Assembly: GCA_028583605.1 (NCBI GenBank)
Contig: CM053326.1
Coordinates: 11,416,587-11,480,586 of the forward strand
Direction of reading: 5' to 3'
DNA length: 64,000 nucleotides
DNA from: Dastarcus helophoroides
Lineage: Eukaryota; Arthropoda; Insecta; Coleoptera; Bothrideridae
The notes beneath the pieces were generated by a model, which worked only from the letters and a program-made list of their open reading frames with translations, did not search any database and was not told where the DNA came from. This document shows positions 34,501 to 46,500 of this stretch, piece by piece. A program made the position numbers and the translations under genes. Numbering within the stretch: the stretch's first letter is position 1; the number at the start of each line of letters is the position of its first letter.

Positions 34501-37500
34501 GTGGAAACCAACTTGACCTCTTTTTCTTCTCTGACTGAAGGATTGAAACTATGTCACTATGTCTATGACCTTGAGCAAGCATTAAAGGAGTTTTATCATT
34601 TTTATCTAAAGGTTCCAAATCGATGTTGCTCTAAAATTGTTAATAGGTTAATTGGTATAAGTTTCATTTCTATTTGTTTCATGTTACCCGTAAGTAATGT
34701 CGATTTTATGTAAACATAATGACCTCCTTGCATCTTTCAACCTGTGTTTTAAACAATTACAATTTATAAGATTTTTTTGGAGGCAATATATTATTTTGTT
34801 TTTCGTTTTTTTGACCCTTTCATAAGAACTAAAGTTTGCTCAACAGAAACTGTTTTTAGGATTTGAAAAGTTCATATTCCACTGGAGCCAGCAATAGTGG
34901 AGAACTTTATCAGCGTTTATCCAAACGGAACCAACCGCCAAATTAGCATTTTTGAGTTATGGTCACCAAACGACCGACAAATGAATACTTTAATTTCTCT
35001 ACAAGGATCCAACTCCTTAAGTGCGTGATCTATTAGTGAATAAATCAAGTGCCAACTGATAAATTGGTTTCTACATTTCTGTAAAAAGAACCAAGTGATA
35101 GGTTCCTTTTGAATAAGTAAAGAGCTCATGCCATGTGGTTCCCTTTAACTATATAATGTAGAGTTTGTTCTTGTTGTACATATTTTTAAACGAAGTTTTA
35201 GTTGTGACAATATGGACATAAGTAGAAACAAATTTTTGCTATCATTAGAGTCACAGGGAAAGATAGTGTAACGCAATGTAAATAGATGAAATAGGATTTA
35301 GAATAGAATTGTAGAATTTAGTAAATAAAAAAAAGTTTCTAGAAGGTTCTGATAAGAGGAAAGCGGCCGCGATAACGAAACAAACGGCAGATAAGCGTTC
35401 CAGAAATTTCGGCATTCATTAAGCCTTATCTGCCGAAAATTCTGGAAGCCGGGGGCCAAAAACTATAAAAACGTGGTCAGCTTTCCCTCGAGTCAGTCAG
35501 TTAGAAGCCAGTGCAATTAGTGAGTTAGTAGAAGTCAATAGTAAGTGAGTTCCGGGACGTATCTTTCTCTCAAATGACAGAGATGCAAGGCGAAGATTTC
35601 TTCAGTTGCGAAGAATTAGAAAAAGTAGTTACTAGAAAAACAGGAGTATCCGGAGAAAATGTTAATTGGCTCAAATTCGGCGTAATAAAACTGTAATTTA
35701 AACAGGGATTGCTTAAAACTTATAATTGGCAGTTGATCCCGTTTGGATAAGCACCATCCGATGGCGCACCGCTGTTGAACATGCAACTCTGGATATAATC
35801 TCATGTATTAGATTGGAGTAAAATATGTGCTGGAGCGCAACAACCTCCTTCTGTAATAGTTATTTCGTCATCAAGCAACTTAACATCAGTATTGTTACGC
35901 AATGTAAATAGATGGAGTAGAATTTAGAATAGAATTGTAGAATTTAGTAAATAAAAAAAGTTTCTAGAAGGATCTGATAAGGGGAAAGCGGCCACGATAA
36001 CGAAACAAGCGGCAGATAAGCGTTCCAGAAATTTCGGGAAACGATAAGCCTTATCTGCCGAAAAGTTCTAGAAGCCGGGAGCCAAAACTATAAAAAGGCG
36101 GTCAGCTTTCCCTTCAAGTCAGTCAGTTAGAGTCGGTGTAATTAGTGAGTTAGTAGAAGTTAATAATAAGTGAGTTAATTGTTCAATTGTGGTGAGCCAA
36201 GTTGAGTTTGGTAATAAAGTGGTGTAATTCACACGTGGTAATCAATTCGAACCGATCAGCCCGTAACAGTATTATTCATTAAACGCCTCAACTTTTATTG
36301 TTTGGTCATTTGCAGGAGACCTCTAATAAAAGCCAGTTTTTTTTTCACAGGATCAAAAGAGTGGCTTCTTATGCCTGACTTACAGAGGGGGGCTTTTTTA
36401 ATATTCTAAGTATTTCAAGTAAATATACAATGATTCTATATTAATTTATTTAGGAGGTGTGAATGAATTTTTATAACAGCAACAGCTGATGCTGCATCCA
36501 TTTGAAGTGACAAATCTGATAGTCTGATCCTTTGAGATGGTCTGTCTCAAGTTTGAATAAGTTGGATTTGCCAATCGGCTTCTAGGAGATGTGTCGCGCA
36601 TCATGAATTTCGAACAACCCATTAACGTTAAGTTTTGTTCTAAGTTGCAAAAAGTGCTAAAGAAGCTCATGAAATGTTTAAATCAGTGTATGGTAATGAT
36701 GCGGTGATTCTGAAGACTGTTTATAAGTGATATGAGTGATTTAAAAGCGGAAATGAGTCTACTGAAGACGAGCAACGGCCAGGACGTCTTTCGATCTCAA
36801 AAACAGATGCAAACGTGTAAAAAGTGGCAAAAATGATTCGTTCAAACAGACTATGGACTATTCGAGAGCTTGCAGAAAAACTGAACATCTCATATGGATC
36901 AGTACAAAGCATTTTGACCGATAATTTTTAAATGAGACAAGTGAGTGCGAAATTTTTTCCCAGACTTTTGACTAACGAACAGAAGGAAATTCGTGTGTCA
37001 GTTTGCATGGAATTGAAGAATTGTCTTGATGCAAATCCGGACTTCATGGACAAAATTATAACAGGAGATGAAAGTTATGTGTATGGTTATGACCGTAGAC
37101 GAAAATTCAGTTTCCAATGGAAAACAAGTGGCTCTCCTCGCCTTAATAAGACACGTCAGTCAAAGTCGAATGTCAAGGTCATGTTCATTGTTTTTTTTAT
37201 ATTGAGGGCATAGTGCCCTCAGAGTTTGTTTCCAGGGAAACAACTATAAATTCCGTGTAATGCAACGTTTGGGAAACAATATACGGAGAAAGATATTAGA
37301 AAAATGAAGCTAATGGCTTCCTCCTTCATCATGATAATGCGCCGTGCCACAATTCGTGTCTGATTAGTCAATTTTTGGCCAAAAAGGAAGTTTCTGTCTA
37401 TCGCTCTACTCTCCGGATTTGGCGCTGGCTTTTCCCTAAAATAAAACAGTTCTAATAGAAAAACGGTTTCCACACCATTTCTGACATTGAGGGGGCCACG

Positions 37501-40500
37501 TCGGAGCAGCTCAAGGCCCTTCCGAATAAATCCTTCCAGAAATGCTTCCAATCATGGAATCGACGTTGGGATAAGTGTATCGCTTGCAAAGAGGAGAACT
37601 TGGAAGAAGATTATGTAAAATTTCATGTAATGTTATTACCAGGGCTTCGAACCGTTATTTTCGTTCCGCTTTTCGGTCTTCGTTCCGGAAAAAAATTATA
37701 TAGGTTCAGTTCCGGTTTTCGCTCCTACAAAAATAACGGTTTTTTCCATTTTTTGGTTTTTGGTTCAGCTCCGAGTGACTCATTTTTAATTTTTTATTTA
37801 AAAGAAAGAAAATATTTCGGGTAATCTCGAAACAAAAGTACAAATTTCAAAAAAGGATATGAAATTTAGAAAAAAAAAATCATATTAAAATTTAACATTT
37901 CGATTTAGGTTGAAATTCCGAGTACAAAGTCAATTTTTTAAAGAAAATATAGAAACTGTAAACTTGAAATTTAGGAAAAAATTCAAATTAAAATTTTGAT
38001 TTAGGTTGGAATTTCGACCACAAAGTCAATTTTTTTAGCAAATGTAGAAACTGTAAATTTGTACTCTAATTTTTAGAATAAATAGAATTTAAAATTAAAA
38101 ATTTTAGATTTCAAAATTTTGAGTTAAACTATTTAGAAATAATGTTAACACTTTTTAAGTTTAAACATAAAATGTTTAGAAAAGTAATATATAAAACGGA
38201 ATTAATATTTCTAAAAAAAGTCTAGATCTTAATTTGAAGTAAAATTTTCAGGAAAAGAAAATAACAATTTTAAATTTTATAAAGAATTCAAAATTAAAAA
38301 AAAAACTATTAAGTTGCAAAATTCCGACTTATACTAAGGATTTTAAGTTTCGAGAAGATACTCGAACAATCGAGTTGAAAGTCAAATTGTTATGATTAAA
38401 ATGAATAGAATTTTTTTTTACATAAATTTAGTTTTGTTTTTTAAATTTTGACTACTTTCTTAAAAGTGTGGGTTAAAACTTGACAATTTTTTTAATGTCG
38501 TGTTTCAATTCAATATTTTGAGGAAATCATTCAAATTTAGGGGAAACAATTACACCGTTCTAGGAAATAAAATTTTGATTCAATCAATGATCATAGTTCG
38601 AAAAAACAAATCTTTCATAAATAAAAATTACTCAAGATTTCAGCTATTTCTTAGTAATTATGAGTCTTTTAAACATTCGAATTTAGAGATTACTGCATAA
38701 ATATCAAAAAAAGTCATAATTAAAAAAAAAGACTACATTTCATGTTTAAGTCGAAATTTTAGAAAAAATAATTGCAATTTAAATATAAAATTTTAAGAAA
38801 AATGTAAAAATTTCGAAAAAAAAGTTAAATCTCTTTATCATCTGTGATCGAAATTTCGAATTCTTTTTAGACATTTTCACGTTTTTAGAAAATTTGGAGC
38901 AATAATTTCGAAGTTATTTTCGAAATTTTATTATGTTCTGAAGAATGCAAGTTCAAATTTGCAATTTTATTTTTTTTAAATAAAAATAGCCTAAATTTAA
39001 AGAGAAAACTATCATCGTTTTTTGAAATGGTCAAATTTTGATGGAAACTGAAAAACGTTTGTCAAAGATTAAAATTTAACAACTAATGAGATTTCTATTT
39101 TTCTAGAAACTTTGAATTTTTAAGCAAATGTTGAGGATTCCAAATTTTATCAAAATTTCCAGCTAACATTTTTAAATTCGAAAATTAATAAAAATGTTTC
39201 ATAAACTTTGAAGTTTTTTTTTACCAAAAGTTTTAAAATCAAATCTCGTAAGTAATGAAGGTCAAAATTTACCGATTAAAGTTAAAATTTTCTGATTAAG
39301 GTGAAATTTTGTTTTCTTTCTTTTTTTTTCGAAGTTTTAACCTTAGAACTCACAATTTCGAGAAAACTCGACAGTTTGAAATGAAAGTCGATATAAAGTC
39401 GATATTTTGATTCTAGAGTTGAAACTTTAGGAAAAAAATAAAAATTTAAACTCGAAGCTTGAATAAAAACCAAAGATTTCAAGAAATTTTAGTTATTTTT
39501 GATTTTAAAAATTTAAAGCTACTAATAGCGTGGGTAAACTTCCAAATTATAAAAAAAATCAGTTTTAACCAAAAACCTTGACAAAATTCAGGTTTCTTAG
39601 AAAGTTTGTAATAAAATGAAACCATTATATTTTTAAAAAATTCAAAATTTTGGTTTTATTGTCTAAATTTTTGAAAACTTATCGAAATTTCACGTTTAAA
39701 CTTGACATTTACAAACTCGACAGTTTATAGTAAAATAAAATTATAAATTTCTAGTTTATCTTAAAATGTTCGAACTTTTATCATAATTTCTCGTTAACTT
39801 GAAATTTGTTTTCATCAATTTTAAGCTTCTCTGGACATTTAAACTTTTTTCTCAAAATGTAGTGGTTAGGTTTGACATTTTAAGATTAAAGTCCAAATTT
39901 CGAGAAAAAAAGTCAACATTTCCATAAAAAGTGGGATTTATTAAAGAAAAACCTTTCACAAAAATTTTGATTTGACATTTTAGCCATTTCATCGAATTTT
40001 TTACTTTATTCTCAAAATTCGAGAATAAGGCAGACATTTTAAGATTTTCTTAGGAGAGTTTCTTCTAAAAATTCTGAGTTCAAATTTGAACCTTAATATT
40101 TTTCTCTAAAATTTTGCTACAAAACTCGAAATCTACACTTTCTTTTGGAAATTTTGTCTTTTGATCTCAAAATGTTGACCTTCAGGTTTGAACTTTTTTC
40201 TCGAAATCTCGAATTTCAAATTAAAATTTGGACGTTTTTTTTCGAAATTTCGTGTTAGAATTGAATTCTTGTGAATGACTTTTAGGTTTTTTCAAAATTT
40301 GGATGTTTTCTCAAAATTCTGTTTTAATTTTATAATTGAAAATTCGAGAATTTTTTTGTTTTAAGAGTTTTTTATCTTTTCAGAGTTTTGCATAACATTT
40401 TTCATTTAAAGTTAAAAATTATACTTTTAAAATTCCACTTTTACATTTTCAGTTTTTCTGTTTGACTTTTTTTTTCAATATTTCGTGTTTAATTTAAACT

Positions 40501-43500
40501 CTGACAATTAGATTTGTTTAAATAAATTTATTTCGAATAATTTTTAAAATTTTTTAGCCTTTGTCTGAAATTTTTCACGTTAAAGATAATTTTTTAAAAT
40601 TTTTTCCGATTTTAAAATTAAATTTTGACTTTTTTTTAGAAATTTTGAGTTTAGTTGAAAACATGAATTTGCTAAATAAAATGGGATTCCTCTTTTCTTC
40701 ATAGGCACCTCAGGTCACATCAAAAATTACTGCAAGCCATATGTGGCTCGTGAGCTACGGATCAGGCATCATTTGTTTAGAACGATTGAAAACAATAGAA
40801 AAAAATTGAAATTGTAAACCCAGAATTTTGAGAGAAAAGGTGAAATTGGAAAAAATATTCGAAATTTATTTTACAAAAATTCTACATAATTTTGTTTCAA
40901 ATGCTAGCTGTAAATGTCGAAATATTTAAAAATAAACGTCAATATTTTTAGAAAAATTCCAAATTTTAAATTTAAAGCTAACCTTTATGGGACAAAATAA
41001 AAATAAGTTTAAATTTAAAATTTTAATAAAAAAAGTCTAAGTTTCAAAAAGACTCGTGAACAATACAGTAATAATAATCGCGAGAAAAGATTGGTTTGTA
41101 GTTCGAGACTTTAAATGTAAAGTTAAAATTGAAGTGGGAAGGTTTTGTTAACTGTGAACTTTTGACTCTGCACTGAACCGATATTTTCTTTTCGGTTCAG
41201 TTCCGGTTTTCATTCCGACAGAAATAACGGTTTTTTCGGTTTTGGGTTCAGTTCCGGTTCGAAGCCCTGGTTATTACTTTGTTCGTAATAAAATTATTCA
41301 TTGTATTATTTGATCACACCTCGTAAATGTAACTTGTTAAGGCACTTTAAGTTTAGAATTGTTAAATCTCTTACAGAATCTTTGCAACTGTCTAAATAAG
41401 TTGGAGAAACTACAATTATTTTACCAATTAAACAATGAAAAAGTAAGCATTTTTTTTAATTTGCCGTTGACAGTGCGACGTGTACATTTGAACAGTAACA
41501 ATTATAATTGGAGTAATTATAATATGCAGCTGCTTTTAAGGAACGCATCACAAATATTGGGTAACGACATTACTTATGGGCATCCACAGTATTTGATAGG
41601 TTTACCTTTTCAGATAAAATTTTTACGCAAGTTGCATTTCCAGATAAGCATGCCAAATGTAAAGGAGTTGAACCAAAGTGATCAGGTTTTTGTAAATTAG
41701 CACCAGAATACATCAGTAACCTAATTAAATCTGCATGGCCTTTATAAGCAGCCCAGTGCATAGCCGTATCACCATTTATATCCACCAAGTGATGTAAGGC
41801 ACCCATTCCTAACAAATAAGCAGCTGTGGCAGTTCTCCCAAACATACAAGCCGTCATTAGCGGCGTTAATCCTTTAAAGTCAGCTGTATTAACAGCTACG
41901 CCAGCTTGTAAAAGAACTTGGACCACAGCAGAATGACCTTTACGACATGCCCAATGAATTGGTCGTGGACCTTGTGTACCTAAACATGGGAGATCTATCG
42001 GAGCACCTCGGTCAACCATATATCGCATTATCTCTACATTTCCATCTAACGCAGCCCAGTGCGCTGGTGTGTAGCCCCATTCATCTCGAGCCCGGAGAAT
42101 TTCCGTCCCTAATTTTTCGACTATCTCTTCTATTTCGGACAGTTCTCTGTGAAGCAAAAAAAAAATGGCTGTAGTTATAATGCAAAGATGTTAGTTGAAA
42201 GAGTGAAAACTAGTTCTTTTATTTTGAGTATATTTAACTTCATAAATTATTACAATAATTCTTATTTAAGAATCAACACCTTTTCATAGGGCCATACGCG
42301 TATGGCTGTACACTGCAACTGTACACGTATATCTATAATGCATTAGACTGGGTGGTGCTTCTTAATTCAGTTGTTTACATTTCCGTGTTTGTAAATGAAA
42401 TTTCAACAATTCAATTAAAATCAGCATACAAAGAACATACTTCAAGGTTAGAGGCATTTAAAAATATTACCAATTCAAATAACTAAGGTGAACTGTGCTA
42501 TTAGAAAAAATATATATTTGGTTTTATAAGTACACCAATACCTCGCTTTGCGTCGTTTCGTTTTGCATCTTTTCGAAGTTGCGTCGCTGCTTAATTAGTA
42601 CTGTGCGTCGTTATATTTCGAGGTTGCGTTGTTTTGGGTTCGAGTCTTTAATTTTTCTTTTGAAATTTTTTGAAATTTTCTGTTTTTTTCTAAAAGATGG
42701 CACCACTTTTGTTTCTAATTGCGCCATGCCATCAAAACTCGGGGATTCCCTTTCTAACCGAAAATCAACGGAATTTTAATACAGTTTTATTTTCACTTTG
42801 TTTTGCTAGTTTTAGAGTTCAGTTTCAATTATGTAGTGTGTTGTGCTTTTTGTAACGTTTTAATTAGTGTGTTGTGCTTTTTTTAAAAGAGAATAATAAA
42901 TTTTTATAAATTTTTACGGGTTGTGTCTGGTTACAAAAAAGGTAAATATTTTTCCAATTTATTTATTGGCAGAGTTATATTTTTTTTACATACACTTGTA
43001 ATTTTTTTAGCCAAATGAGTGGAAAGGGCGCTGCTGGTAGAATTACCAAAAATAAAAAAAAACTATCAGCTTGGAGACAAAATTAGATATTCTGCGACGA
43101 TTTGATAAGGGAAAAAAGGCTGTGGAGATAGCAAAGGTTGTTGGTCTGGCTGCAACAACTGTCAGAACGATTAGGATCGAGATGGGGATAAAATAAGAGA
43201 TGCTGCAAAATCTGCAACATCATTAGATGCTAAAACGATGACCCGTACAAGGAGTGCTTTGATGATCAAAATGGAGTCCTTGCTTTCTATTTGGAATGAA
43301 AATCAAGTTGCGCAGAGAATACCATTAAGTAAAATGGTAATTCAGACAAAAGCAAAAAGCTTATTTGATGACATAAAAAGTAAAGCAGTATCCAACGATA
43401 ATGCTAGTGGTAGTAATACAGACAAGAATGAAACATTTGAAGCTAGTCAGGGCTGGTTTGAGAGATTCAAGGTTCGAGCAAATCTGCACAGCATTGCTCT

Positions 43501-46500
43501 TAAAGGCGAAGCAGCTAGCGCTGATTTAACTGCTGCAGAACGCTACCCGACAGAGTTAAAAGCATTAATTCATGAAGGTGGCTATGATCCGAAACAAGTC
43601 TTTAATGTTGACGAGACTGGGTTATTTTGGAAACGTCTACCTAACAGAACTTTCAAATCTAAAACAGAAAAATCTGCGCCAGGATTTAAAGCTAGCAAGG
43701 ATAGACTGACTTTTTTTCTTGGTGGTAATGCAAATGGTGATTTCAAATTTAAACCATTTCTCATTTATCAATCAGAAAATCCAAGAGCTATGAAAGGTTG
43801 TTCAAAGAATCTGCGTTATGTCCTACTGGCTAAGCAAACAAAAAAGCATGGATGACAACATCATTATTTCAAAACTGGGTTTCAACTTGTGCTATTCCAG
43901 AAATTAAAGCTTATTGCAACAAGAAAAACTTAAACTTTAAGGCTTTGGTCCTAGTAGACGATGCTCCTGGCCACCCGTTTATGTTGATGAGTTGTCAGAA
44001 AACGTGAAATTTGTATTTTTGCCGCCTAATACGACACCAGTTATTCAGCCGATGGATCAGGGAGTAATATCGACTTTTAAAAGTTATTACCTTCGACGAA
44101 CATTTAAACTTCTTTTAAGTGAGACTGATGGACAAGATAAGCCTACCATGCTAGAGTTTTGGAAAAAGTTCAACATTATGAAAGCCATAGAAATTATTTC
44201 CGATTCGTGGGAGGAGATTAAACCATCTTGCATGAATGGTGTTTGGCGCAAAATATGGCCTGAATGTGTTCACCGAATATGCGCTGCAGAAGTTGATGGT
44301 ACACCAGCTGTTCGTCATGAAATTTCTAATTTAGCTAGAGAGTCTAATTTTGAAGGTATGGAGGAGACTGACATAAATGAATTGCTAACCTCGCACAACC
44401 AAGAATTCTCTAATGAAGAACTATTGCAACTGGAATTGCAATTTGCTAATGAAGAAGCCGTTCAATAGAAATCTCCGAAGAACAAAATTTAACCTCCAAA
44501 CAAATTTCTAAAGCGATGTGTTTGATTGACGAAGCTATGGAGATTTTTTTTTAAAAACGATCCTGACAGCGGAAGGAGTTTTAAAGTGTCCCAGGCGGTA
44601 GCTACGAATATCAATTGCGACAAGGAAATTTATTTTACGTTGAAAAAAAAAAGTTGTTCAGCAAACATTGGACCAATTTTTTGTGAAAGAAAGCCGACTT
44701 ACGACAACAGCCACTATGGACTCATCAGACAGTGATTAATTTTAATTTTTTTTCCATAAATTAATTGAATAGTTTATTTTGTTTTAATTGAATACGTTTT
44801 TTTTTTGTTTTTTGTATGTATGTAATAAAATTTTATATTATTTTTGTTTTTTAAATGTTTACTTTGTTCAATTTTCTTTTTAAAAAGTAGTATTTTTCGT
44901 AACCCTGGAACCTATCTTCGATCTTTACATGGTTTGCTATAGAAAATATTAATTTACTTTGCGTCGTTTCAACTTGCGTCGTGTTTTTTTAGAACGTAAC
45001 CCCGATGCAAAGTGAGATATTGGTGGACAGTAATCCCTCGTTATCCGCGGTTTTTTATCCTCGGTTTTGTTTATCCGCGGTAGCGGTTCCCAAAAATAAA
45101 AATGCATTTGCGGTACTTGAATGACTTTCAACAAAAGAACTTTACTGCACTTAAATTTCAAATACGTACATACAACCAACATTTTTATGTATATTTGTTG
45201 AATATTATTTTTAGAAACCGCTTACCGCGAATAAAAAAAACCTCGGATATCGAGGGATTACTCTAGTGCAGAGGTCGGGCAACAGGCGGCCCTTGGACAA
45301 TTGGTGGATGTAGCTCTTTTTTAATCGCCAATCTTTGGCAACCTGTGGCCTTCAAGCTTACCAGGACTATTATTATTTCATTTTCTACTTTTATTTCTAA
45401 ATTTTTCGAAATTAAGGATTTGTTTTTGAAAATCACTGAAAAATTTAATTTTTTTTCCTATAAAATATCAAGTTTAATTTCAATTTTTCAAAACTTGAAT
45501 TTTAATCTTTCAAAATTAAACCCAAAAAATATTAGAAACTTTTTTTCCTTTTTCGAAATTTCTTCTTTTCATTTTTGTTTCCAGTTTTGTTCTTAATTTT
45601 TTATAATGTTGACTGTAAATTCATTAGTTAGACATGTTTTACATATTTTTTTCTTTATTTTCTTTAAATGTTGACCACAATTTCAAAATTTTAAGTTTAC
45701 ACTCGAATTTTTGAAAAACTGAGGTTTCTAGATTAAGGTGGAGCAAAAACTTTGATATTTGGAAAAAACTCAATATTTTGAAATAAAAGTGGAAGTTTTG
45801 AATAGAAGATGTTCACGTTTGCAAAAAAAGTTAAAATTTTGAAAATAAACTCAATATTATTAAAGAAAAAGTTATCCAGTTTCAAAAACCCATTTCAAGA
45901 AAAAAATAAAAATTTTGTATTTTTGATTGAAATATTTTAAAATGTTTCCAAATATTTATAAAAATTCAGTTTAATTTTAATATTTCTATTAAATGGATAA
46001 AGAACTGCATCTCTTAAGCTTACAAAATCTTTGGAGAAAAGCAGCAATTTAAAATATAAAGTTGAAACGAAAAAAAAACGCCGAAATGTCGATAGAAAAT
46101 TCATAATCTATTATTGAGAATTTTTAATTTCGATTGCATAATAGAGTAAAAAATTGAAATACAAATCTTGTCCCCTGAAACCAAGAAAGATTAAAAAACA
46201 ACAACGGTTGCTCTATCGCGTTTCGATAGCCAAGCTATCATCTTCAGAGAGATAGTAAGAGATCTTTTTGAAGATGATAGCTTGGCTATCGCATTAGAGC
46301 GACCTTTGTTGTTTTTTAATCTTTCTTGGTTTCAGGGGAGAAGATCTGTATTTCAATTTTTGAAGATAACAAAGGACCAGTCCGTTCCACCAAAATAATA
46401 GAGTAGGTAAATTGATTGATATTTCAGAATAAAGTGAAACTTTGTTGAAAAATATTAGAGTTTTCGAAAAAAAAGTATTTACCAAATTTCGAATTTAAAG

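Larger units (their letters stand above)
36453..41323 (+). mobile_element. mariner transposon interrupted by a hAT element
   Basis: The left end GGAGGTGTGAATGAATT and inverted right end (read inwards CGAGGTGTGATCAAAT) are each flanked by TA (36451-36452 and 41324-41325). Subtracting the hAT element 37640-41269 and one 8-bp duplication leaves 1233 bp, the normal mariner size. It carries a broken transposase on the plus strand and lies in intron 2 of the Patsas-like gene. Confidence 0.85.

Noticed and set aside
34917..35129. Minus-strand 70-codon frame in intron 2
   Set aside because: No known family, no splice link to the host gene and no transposon context; kept as unassigned DNA.
37219..37551. 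Minus-strand frame of 110 codons
   Set aside because: It is the antisense of the mariner transposase remnant, whose plus-strand reading contains the HHDNAPCH motif.
43015..44468. A domesticated Tigger-derived host gene
   Set aside because: It still sits between paired terminal repeats at the expected distances and has several frame breaks, so it is an ordinary dead transposon.
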